From: Dehalococcoidales bacterium
Lineage (GTDB): Bacteria > Chloroflexota > Dehalococcoidia > Dehalococcoidales > UBA2162
NCBI GenBank assembly: GCA_020343555.1
Contig: CP070800.1
Location: forward strand, 1,113,493-1,125,280
Direction of reading: 5' to 3'
Length of the DNA stretch: 11,788 nucleotides
The stretch's first letter is position 1. Every line of letters starts with the position of its first letter. Below, one piece after another: positions 1 to 6,203 of the stretch. Under the pieces are notes generated by a model that did not search any database, was not told the origin of the DNA, and saw only the letters and a program-made list of their open reading frames with translations. The translations under genes and the position numbers were made by a program.

Positions 1-90
1 AATGGCTGGATTACCTTCTTCATCTGAAGGTTCAGTACCCGTACCTCTTTTCTCTTGCCCTGAGAACGAATCCTTATGTTGAGAATCCAT
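1..90 (-). CDS. possible N-terminus of a hypothetical protein, cut by the left edge
   Basis: On the minus strand an ATG at 90-88 opens a frame that stays open for 30 codons to the window edge. The peptide begins MDSQHKDSFSGQEKRG and continues very hydrophilic, rich in Glu, Asp, Ser and Gly, with no signal peptide or membrane segment. I do not recognise it. The start lies 53 bases from the ATG of the rightward exonuclease gene, a normal divergent promoter spacing. No clear Shine-Dalgarno sequence precedes the ATG, and the frame is also open further upstream, so both the start and the coding status are uncertain. A conserved continuation beyond the left edge would confirm it. Confidence 0.35.
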   Translation of the reverse strand, partial: MDSQHKDSFSGQEKRGTGTEPSDEEGNPAI

Positions 91-143
91 CTGTAATTGT
101 CGAGTAGCCGATATTCGAAATGTAAATCGGTGGAAATTAAAAT

Positions 144-911
144 ATGAGAATACTATCCTGGAATGTCAATGGTATAAGAGCGGCACAGAAGTATGGTCTT
201 CTGGATTGGCTAAATAAAGAATCTCCGGATATTCTCTGCGTCCAGGAAACGAAGGCCCACACGGAACAGTTAAGCAGTAATTTGCTGGAACCTCCGGGTT
301 ATTATACCTTCTGGAATTACCCGGAAAGAAAGGGCTACAGCGGTGTTGCTACTTTCACGAAATATGAACCTGTCAGTACCGAATACAATCTTGCCACTCT
401 GAAATCAGACTCTGAAGGAAGAATTATTATCACGAAATACGAGGAATTCACCCTGATGAACGTATATTTTCCGAACGGGAAAAAAGATGAAGAACGTTTA
501 AATTATAAAATGGAGTTTTACGAAGCATTCCTTGAACTCGTAAAACCGTTGATAGACAGGGATGAAAAACTCGTTATCTGTGGTGATGTTAACACGGCGC
601 ACAAGGAAATAGACTTGGCACATCCGAAAGGTAACGAAAAAGTATCGGGATTTCTACCCATCGAAAGAGAATGGATAGACAGGTTCATCGAGAACGGTTT
701 TATCGATACATTCCGGCATTTTAACAAGGAACCAGAGCAATATACCTGGTGGGATGTAAAGAGCAGGGCGAGAGAGAGGAACATAGGCTGGAGGATCGAC
801 TACTTTTTCATATCAGAGAATCTTCTACCTTATCTTTCCGAAGCTTTCATACTACCGGACATCATGGGTTCCGACCATTGCCCGATAGGAATCGTTTTAA
901 AGCTGCCTTAA
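144..911 (+). CDS. xth: exodeoxyribonuclease III (AP endonuclease family)
   Basis: This is a complete 255-residue protein of the exonuclease III / ExoA family (endonuclease-exonuclease-phosphatase fold), the normal family size. It cleaves DNA 5' to abasic sites and removes 3' blocking groups in cytoplasmic base excision repair. The expected motifs occur in order: SWNVNGIRA with Asn7, CVQETK with metal-binding Glu35, NVYFPNG, the CGDVNTAH segment, WWD, WRIDYFF, and the terminal GSDHCPI with the catalytic Asp244-His245 pair. The ATG is preceded by a modest GGTGG at 129-133. The gene is divergent from the possible gene at the left edge and is followed after 13 bases by a truncated frame that could share its transcript. 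Nothing in the protein looks damaged. The choice between xth and exoA as symbol is a matter of convention. Confidence 0.96.
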   Translation: MRILSWNVNGIRAAQKYGLLDWLNKESPDILCVQETKAHTEQLSSNLLEPPGYYTFWNYPERKGYSGVATFTKYEPVSTEYNLATLKSDSEGRIIITKYEEFTLMNVYFPNGKKDEERLNYKMEFYEAFLELVKPLIDRDEKLVICGDVNTAHKEIDLAHPKGNEKVSGFLPIEREWIDRFIENGFIDTFRHFNKEPEQYTWWDVKSRARERNIGWRIDYFFISENLLPYLSEAFILPDIMGSDHCPIGIVLKLP

Positions 912-924
912 TTGAGAGGTGAAT

Positions 925-1011
925 ATGCCTGTCTTGCCGAATCCTATTGAACAATTATTGTTAACGAAATTGAACGTAGTCCCCGCACCGATACTCGATT
1001 GTTTTTCCTGA
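925..1011 (+). pseudogene. truncated N-terminus, probably of a SAM-dependent methyltransferase
   Basis: An ATG at 925 lies five bases behind a strong GAGAGGT ribosome binding site (914-920), 13 bases after the exonuclease stop. The frame encodes 28 residues, starting MPVLPNPIEQLLLTKLNV and continuing VPAPILD, and then stops at TGA 1009-1011. From memory, this resembles the N-terminus of Chloroflexota methyltransferases with an O-methyltransferase-type dimerisation segment, which normally continue for 300 or more residues. No continuation is visible in any frame before the leftward UroD-like gene ends at 1030. The likely explanation is a deletion or rearrangement that joined the first 80 or so bases of a methyltransferase gene to unrelated sequence. 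It could instead be a real small protein. The family assignment is from memory and is moderate at best. Confidence 0.45.
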
Positions 1012-1029
1012 TAGGATATATAGAAATTT

Positions 1030-2328
1030 TCAAGAATAGCTTCCGAATTCCAGGGTTGCGTCCACCCACGCTTTAACAAGCTCAGGCTTGGCGCCAGACA
1101 TTTCTCCGACACCGGTACTCATTATAAATCCACCACCTTTGCCGACTTCTTGACATAATCTTTTAGTGAAGTCACGCACTTCCTGGACAGTCCCGGACTG
1201 TATTAGTGAGTTCGGCATTCCTCCGATTATACACATTGTATCGCCGAGGACTTCTTTAACCTTGAAAATATCACTCGCCTGGAACATACCAAAGGTCTTT
1301 CCTTTCGGCAGTTCGGCAAGGTATTCCAGTCGTTCATCCCAGACTCCCTCATAGAAACAGCCCGGCATTATTCCGTTATCTATCAGCTTAAGCATTAGGT
1401 CTTTTAACTGGGGCCAGTAGAACTTCTCGAACTGAGAAAGGGACATGAAACCATCGGAACCGCGATGCAGAGGGATTAACGCCCGTTTCATACCTGTGGC
1501 TAAAGCCGACTTCAGTTCGAAATGGGCAACCTTTTCCTGAGCGGCAAGCAATTTGTCCGGATATTTCAGCATGTCCAGCATGATCCCTCGCATTCCTCTC
1601 AGAGTATCCGACATAAAATCATAAGGTGCTTCCAACAAAGCTCCGGCAAGGACATTTGGAGGGAATCCAAGCGCTACCATTCGTTGACTGTGTTCCATGG
1701 TTAACTTTCCGCGTTCAGCTGCCAACTGTGCAGCTTTGGCAATTTTCTGAAAAGATTCTACCAGTGCAGGATTTGCGTACTGGGCAACACTGAACAGGTG
1801 GTAACAGCCGAACAAGGTCATGCCGAGCGGCGGTAGTGATGAGAAACTTTCCAGGGCACTGAATGCGCGCGGTAGATAAGTTCGGATACTCCAGTCGGCG
1901 GGATCCTCGAGGAAATCGTCATAGTCCTCGGCTTTCATAAATTCATGTTCGACGAACTGGAATTGGCCGTCGGGTCCAAGCTGATGTCCTGGCCATGCAG
2001 TCATACGATCGCTAAGCATAATATGAGGTTCCGCGTAAGATGAATATGCGCCGGTGATGGAATCGGCATCGTGTTCAAGAGCGAATTGCTCGAGTATTTC
2101 CTGTACTTTATTCGGATTTTCGTGCATTTCCTGGTTGGAAATACCACCGATCTCCGCTATGAAATAACCCAGCATGAGGTGCATGGGGATTCGATCCGGC
2201 TGTTTCAGTTCCAATGCATCATTCAGGCGTTTTTCTCTTACCTCATATAATTGCTCCGGAGTTTTCCCGTGTTTCTTCTCGATCTGTTCTCTCAATTTCC
2301 TGATGTCTTCGGAATACTTCTGGGTCAT
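1030..2328 (-). CDS. uroporphyrinogen decarboxylase (UroD/MtaA-like) family protein
   Basis: This 432-residue cytoplasmic protein belongs to the UroD superfamily, in the branch near cobamide-dependent methyltransferases (MtaA/CmuA-like) rather than haem biosynthesis. Family-typical segments include REKRLNDALELKQPDRIP near residues 31-48, a GSDGFMS patch near 290-296, EGVWDERLEYLAELPKGK near 327-344, ASDIFKVKEVLGD near 351-363, IIGGMPNSLIQSGT near 367-380 and GKGGGFIMSTG near 397-406. The ATG is strongly supported by a perfect AGGAGG (complement of 2335-2340) six bases upstream. The probable role is methyl transfer to or from a corrinoid or thiol acceptor in anaerobic methyl metabolism; the substrate cannot be told. 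No corrinoid protein gene is adjacent. Oddity: where zinc-dependent relatives carry His-x-Cys and a late Cys, this protein shows Gly323-Cys324-Phe-Tyr-Glu and, near the C-terminus, STGVGEM with no cysteine, so the metal site may be altered or absent. Confidence 0.85.
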   Translation of the reverse strand: MTQKYSEDIRKLREQIEKKHGKTPEQLYEVREKRLNDALELKQPDRIPMHLMLGYFIAEIGGISNQEMHENPNKVQEILEQFALEHDADSITGAYSSYAEPHIMLSDRMTAWPGHQLGPDGQFQFVEHEFMKAEDYDDFLEDPADWSIRTYLPRAFSALESFSSLPPLGMTLFGCYHLFSVAQYANPALVESFQKIAKAAQLAAERGKLTMEHSQRMVALGFPPNVLAGALLEAPYDFMSDTLRGMRGIMLDMLKYPDKLLAAQEKVAHFELKSALATGMKRALIPLHRGSDGFMSLSQFEKFYWPQLKDLMLKLIDNGIMPGCFYEGVWDERLEYLAELPKGKTFGMFQASDIFKVKEVLGDTMCIIGGMPNSLIQSGTVQEVRDFTKRLCQEVGKGGGFIMSTGVGEMSGAKPELVKAWVDATLEFGSYS

Positions 2329-2476
2329 TTAATTCCTCCTTCTGATCACGTTCATGAATCGAGCTTTGTGTATACAAATATGAATACCAGGATCTATTGC
2401 TCCTATTGTTACATATCAGAATGAAAGAATCTACCTGAACTTTTATGCCTGAATGCCGAGTGTATAGTGTTGAGAT

Positions 2477-2566
2477 AAAAAAGGAACCTTTTTCAATCTC
2501 TATTTATGATCCGCAGACTCCTTTAGAGAGATAGTCTGAGTAAGTATTGTTCGGGGTTCCTTTTTC
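2477..2566. repeat. nested inverted repeat of about 90 bases
   Basis: The outer arms are AAAAAGGAACC at 2478-2488 and its exact reverse complement GGTTCCTTTTT at 2555-2565. Inside them, CAGACT (2514-2519) pairs with AGTCTG (2533-2538) around a 13-base loop. ATCTCT (2496-2501) and AGAGAT (2527-2532) offer a competing pairing. The left arm is itself near-palindromic (AAAAAGG-AA-CCTTTTT, 2478-2493). Because the element lies between two divergent genes, it is not an obvious terminator for either. It could be a small structured RNA, a miniature mobile element with short terminal repeats, or a transcription barrier. I see no target-site duplication. Confidence 0.55.
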
Positions 2567-2634
2567 TAAAAACATTTTGCCCAGCAGGGTCAAATAAGTG
2601 GCCCAAATTGATATCATCTTTGTTTCTAGTTGCA

Positions 2635-2667
2635 CTTATAATCAACGTGGGTTGGTGTGATTATGAG
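2635..2667. promoter_or_regulatory. operator-like dyad upstream of the histidine kinase
   Basis: CTTATAATCA at 2635-2644 and TGATTATGAG at 2658-2667 form a 10-base inverted repeat with a single T/G exception, separated by 13 bases. It lies 32 bases before the kinase ATG and its left arm contains the TATAAT at 2637-2642. A dimeric repressor bound here would cover the promoter, so autoregulation or repression of the kinase gene is a reasonable inference. Alternatively, if it is transcribed, it could form an RNA hairpin in the leader; the single exception would then be a U-G wobble pair. Confidence 0.4.
2637..2642 (+). promoter_or_regulatory. candidate -10 hexamer for the histidine kinase gene
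   Basis: TATAAT matches the sigma-70-type -10 consensus exactly and would place transcription start near 2649, about 50 bases before the kinase ATG. The weak point is the -35: at 17-base spacing there is no good match (TCATCT), and the nearest TTGATA (2608-2613) is 23 bases away, too far for a standard promoter. Such a promoter would probably be weak or need an activator. Confidence 0.35.
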
Positions 2668-2688
2668 TGTTCAATTCTATATGATTGT

Positions 2689-2692
2689 GGAG
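2689..2692 (+). promoter_or_regulatory. ribosome binding site deciding the kinase start
   Basis: GGAG at 2689-2692 sits seven bases before ATG 2700. The longer possible frame begins at TTG 2685, upstream of this motif and with no ribosome binding site of its own, so ATG 2700 is the better start. Confidence 0.65.
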
Positions 2693-2699
2693 TCAGAAC

Positions 2700-5600
2700 A
2701 TGAACGATATTAAAAACGAGCAGCTTATTTATGAACAAAATGAGTTTCGCCAGCGGAATGCGTTGTTGGAGAAAGTAGAAAGATCAGAAAAGCTTTATAG
2801 AGATATAGTAGAAAATACTCTAGAGGGAATGGTAGTATTTGTTCCCGGTCAACCCATGATTTTCGCCAATAGACGAATGACTGAAATAACAGGTTATCCC
2901 CAGGATGAGGTCTATTCTTCAAATTTTAATTTCATGAATCTTTGGAAGAAGAAAGATCAGCGACTGATTAGAGAAAATACAGAAAAGCGGTTAGCTGGTA
3001 AAATTGTGTCTCCTTATGAAATAGAGCTGATAACTAAATCTGGAGAGCTTAAATTTGTCGAGATTAATAATATCAAGACTGAATACGAAGGAAAACCCGC
3101 TATTCAAGTACAATTACTGGATATCACCGAACGCAGGCAAGCTGAAGAAGCGTTGATTAATGAAGCTACCCGTCGGCGTATCTTGCAGGATCAGTCGAAA
3201 GATGGGATTGTCGTTCTTGACCAGAACGGTAAAGTGGTCGAGTCTAACCAGCGGTTTGCAGAGATGCTCGGATATCCAAATGATGAAATGACTCAACTCA
3301 CTGTCTTTGATTGGGAATATCTATTCTCTCCTCAACAAACCCTAAAAATGATACGACATGTTAACGAAAAAGGTGTTCATTTCGAGACAAAGCATCGTCG
3401 TAAAGACGGCGTCACATACGATGTTGAGTTAAGCACGAATGCCGCTACATTTGGAGGCCAGAAGCTGATATTCTGTGTCTGCAGAGATATCACAGATCGA
3501 AAAAGAGCTGAGGAAGCCTTATCAAGAAGCGAGGAAAATTTCCGAAATTCCTTTGATATATCACCTCTTCCAATTCTTATCAATAAAGGAAGAGGAGAGA
3601 TCATATATGCGAACCAAGCGATGCTTAATCTGTGCGGTTATAAAGATTTAAATGAGCTGAAGAATACTCATATAACAGATCGACATCCTGCTGAGTATGT
3701 TGATGTTATACAAGAAAGATGGCGTAAATGGGAACTTGGAGAAGAAGTTGACAATTTAGAAGGTCAAACAACATTTATATTTCGTGCCGATGGTGAAATT
3801 CGACATGTGGAAATAATAAGTCATTCTATAGTGTGGGACGGAGAGCCAGTCAACCAGGTGATATATCGTGATATCACTGACCGTTGGCTCGGAGAAAAAG
3901 CGTTACGAGAGTCTGAAAAGAAATATCGAGAACTAGCAGATTGCATACCGCAAATGATACTTGAAACCGATGAGAAAGGCAATTACACAATCGCGAACCG
4001 TCAATCATTTATTATGACGGGATATACTCAAGATGATTTGGAAAGAGGTGTGAATTTTACGCAACTACTTGTTCCTGATGACAGAGAAAGAGCTAAAGAG
4101 AATTTCCAACGGCTACTGAACGGAGAAGAGACAGGTGGCACAGAATACACAGTATTGAGAAAGGACGGCACTACCTTCCCTGTTATCGCATATTCTACTG
4201 CAATCATTCGTGATGGCGAACGAGTGGGCCTTCGTGCGGTCGTTATAGACATCACCGAGCGTAAACAAGCGGAGAATGAGAAAGAACTCTCGTTAAAAAT
4301 TCAGCAACTTCTCAATCGTTCTGAGGAACAGAGAGAATTGATTCGAGAACTCCTCTCCCTCATCAAAGAATTTAGTGATTGTGAAGCTGTAGGCATTCGG
4401 CTAAAAGAAGAGGAAGATTTTCCGTATTACGAGACTAAAGGATTCAACAATGAGCACCTGTATTATGAGAATAGCCTCTGTGCCGTTGATGAAAAAGGTG
4501 AAAAAGTCAGGGATTCAGACGGTAATCCTATCCTGGAGTGTATGTGCGGCAATATAATCCTCAATCGCTTCGATCCGGAAAAGCCGTTCTTCACTGAAGG
4601 AGGAAGTTTTTGGACTAATTGCACTACCGATCTGCTAGCTTCAACGAATGAGCAAGATCGACTGGCAAGGACACGGAACCGATGTAACGAAGCGGGCTAT
4701 GAATCAGTGGCTTTGATACCCATTAAAGCAGAAGGTATCAATGTAGGTCTCCTCCAACTTAACGATTCCCAACGCAACAGGTTCACACCTGAACTCATAT
4801 CGTTTTATGAAGGCATTGCGAGTAATATCGGGATTATAATAGCAAAAAATCAGGCAGAAACAGCACTTCAAGCCAGTGAGGAACAATACAGGCTTGTTGT
4901 AGAAAATGCTAATCAAGGTATAATTGTAGCCCAAGAAAAAACAATCAAGTTTTGTAATCCAAAAGCTCTAGAGATATTAGGGCATTCTTTCAGTGAATTG
5001 AGCTCCAGATCATTTGGAGAGTTAATACATCCGGGAGATAGAGAATTTGCTACTGTCTTGCATCAGAAGAGACTAAAAGGTGAGGAAATACCGACTCATA
5101 TTCAATTCAGGATTATGCAAAATAACGATACTATCAGATGGATAAATGCCAATGCAGTTATTATCGAATGGGAGGGACAACCTACTACTTTAGGTTTTAT
5201 AAGCGATATTACCGAGCGGAAACAAATGGAGGAACAACTAAGACATTCCCAAGTGTTAACATCACTCGGTAAAATGACAGCAAGTATCGCCCATGAAGTT
5301 GGTAATCCATTAGCCAGTATTATACTTTATTCAGAAGAAGCATTGAAAGGTGATTGGATCCCTATTCAGACGAAGAAAGACCTGAAAGTGATACGAAATG
5401 AAGCAAAACGTGCCGGCACTTTGATGAAGGACCTTCTTGCCTACAGCCGTAAACTTGAGCCAAAAAGACTCCGTGTAAATGTACATAGTGTAGTGAATAA
5501 GGTGTTAAAGTTACTTCAGTACCAGCTGAACGTACAGAACATCGAGATAACCGCCGATCTATTACAGGAAACACTTTATACAAATGGCGATGCTTCTCAG

Positions 5601-5972
5601 CTAGTCCAAGTATTCATGAACCTTATCCTGAACGCAGAGGAAGCAGTTAAGGATCAGGGTGGCGGTCGTATCACGATAAGTAGCAGCGTTGAAGGCGACC
5701 GGATAATTGTATCGATTGCTGACGATGGTCCTGGAATACTAGAAGAAAACCTGGATCAGATATTCATGCCTTTCTATACTACTAAGAATGTAGGTGAAGG
5801 CACAGGTCTAGGTTTATCTACATGTTATGGTATCGTTACTGCCCATGATGGACTGATAAGTGCCAAGAATAACGAGAGTGGTGGAGCTACCTTTACAGTG
5901 CAACTTCCATTGCTTGGAAATGCGAAACGGAAGGCTTTACCAAAAAAGGTGAATGCGAGAAAGTTATCATGA
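2700..5972 (+). CDS. soluble multi-PAS/GAF hybrid-sensor histidine kinase
   Basis: This 1090-residue cytoplasmic sensor kinase has no membrane segment. Five PAS modules are visible, each but the last followed directly by another sensor module and each ending in a DIT(E/D)R signature, at about residues 31-151, 159-273, 279-395, 407-525 and 728-845. A GAF domain lies between PAS4 and PAS5 (about 540-717) and carries Cys594, Cys614, Cys616, Cys641 and Cys662, including a CxCG motif. The transmitter follows: HisKA with SIAHEVGNPLA (phospho-acceptor His865), then HATPase with the N box around Asn978, DDGPG at 1008-1012 and GTGLGLS near 1034-1040. All catalytic motifs are intact, so it should autophosphorylate. 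There is no receiver domain. Its stop overlaps (ATGA) the start of a response regulator remnant, so the cognate regulator seems lost and a distant partner must be assumed. The ligands of the sensor domains cannot be told. An alternative TTG start at 2685 is less likely. Confidence 0.93.
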   Translation: MNDIKNEQLIYEQNEFRQRNALLEKVERSEKLYRDIVENTLEGMVVFVPGQPMIFANRRMTEITGYPQDEVYSSNFNFMNLWKKKDQRLIRENTEKRLAGKIVSPYEIELITKSGELKFVEINNIKTEYEGKPAIQVQLLDITERRQAEEALINEATRRRILQDQSKDGIVVLDQNGKVVESNQRFAEMLGYPNDEMTQLTVFDWEYLFSPQQTLKMIRHVNEKGVHFETKHRRKDGVTYDVELSTNAATFGGQKLIFCVCRDITDRKRAEEALSRSEENFRNSFDISPLPILINKGRGEIIYANQAMLNLCGYKDLNELKNTHITDRHPAEYVDVIQERWRKWELGEEVDNLEGQTTFIFRADGEIRHVEIISHSIVWDGEPVNQVIYRDITDRWLGEKALRESEKKYRELADCIPQMILETDEKGNYTIANRQSFIMTGYTQDDLERGVNFTQLLVPDDRERAKENFQRLLNGEETGGTEYTVLRKDGTTFPVIAYSTAIIRDGERVGLRAVVIDITERKQAENEKELSLKIQQLLNRSEEQRELIRELLSLIKEFSDCEAVGIRLKEEEDFPYYETKGFNNEHLYYENSLCAVDEKGEKVRDSDGNPILECMCGNIILNRFDPEKPFFTEGGSFWTNCTTDLLASTNEQDRLARTRNRCNEAGYESVALIPIKAEGINVGLLQLNDSQRNRFTPELISFYEGIASNIGIIIAKNQAETALQASEEQYRLVVENANQGIIVAQEKTIKFCNPKALEILGHSFSELSSRSFGELIHPGDREFATVLHQKRLKGEEIPTHIQFRIMQNNDTIRWINANAVIIEWEGQPTTLGFISDITERKQMEEQLRHSQVLTSLGKMTASIAHEVGNPLASIILYSEEALKGDWIPIQTKKDLKVIRNEAKRAGTLMKDLLAYSRKLEPKRLRVNVHSVVNKVLKLLQYQLNVQNIEITADLLQETLYTNGDASQLVQVFMNLILNAEEAVKDQGGGRITISSSVEGDRIIVSIADDGPGILEENLDQIFMPFYTTKNVGEGTGLGLSTCYGIVTAHDGLISAKNNESGGATFTVQLPLLGNAKRKALPKKVNARKLS

Positions 5973-6046
5973 TAAAGAACGATAAACTCGTTATGGCAAT
6001 AGACGCTGAACCGACTATGCGTCGCATTCTGGAACAAGCTTATTAA
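5969..6046 (+). pseudogene. remnant of a response regulator receiver domain
   Basis: The ATG at 5969 overlaps the kinase stop as ATGA, the classic coupled arrangement of a kinase and its regulator. The 25 residues include DKLVMAIDAEPTMRRILEQ, which matches the first strand, acidic loop and first helix of a CheY-type receiver (commonly LVVDDEPTMRRIL). TAA then ends the frame at 6044-6046, long before the phospho-acceptor Asp would be reached. The second residue of the acidic pair is Ala (GCT) rather than Asp (GAT), a one-base difference that suggests decay before or after truncation. The same frame continues past the stop to encode a short stretch reading FLVIDPEPNN around 6101-6130, a weak hint of further receiver-like sequence. 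I judge this a pseudogene; an intact short peptide is much less likely. Confidence 0.7.
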
Positions 6047-6155
6047 AGTTTTGACAAGAGCCTGATTCACACTGTTTTTCTAAATTTGCCCTTTTTTAGG
6101 TTCCTCGTTATTGACCCAGAACCAAACAATCCTGTGCTTGTTTATGAACTATTTC

Positions 6156-6179
6156 AATACTCTCCCTGAAGAGGGTATT
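6156..6179 (+). terminator. probable transcription terminator after the kinase unit
   Basis: A nine-base-pair stem (6156-6164 with 6171-6179, one T-G pair) with a six-base loop is followed by TTGTT. The U-tract is short, so this may be a weak terminator. It lies between convergent genes. On the minus strand the wobble becomes an A-C mismatch and no U-tract follows, so it fits rightward transcription better. Confidence 0.4.
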
Positions 6180-6203
6180 TGTTAACTCATAATTATTATT
6201 CGG

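Larger units (their letters stand above)
2329..2699. other. 371-base divergent intergenic region
   Basis: This stretch separates the leftward UroD-like gene from the rightward histidine kinase and must hold promoters for both. Its left part (about 2341-2476) shows no open frame that I would call and no clear consensus promoter on the minus strand. The centre (2477-2566) is a nested inverted repeat. The right part (2635-2667) holds a dyad overlapping a perfect TATAAT. Each of these is described separately. Confidence 0.8.

Noticed and set aside
2477..2566. Nested inverted repeat as a simple rho-independent terminator
   Set aside because: It sits between divergent genes, so neither gene transcribes toward it from its 3' end, and the arms are 66 bases apart.
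2685..2699. TTG 2685 as start of the histidine kinase
   Set aside because: The GGAG ribosome binding site lies downstream of it and is correctly spaced for ATG 2700.
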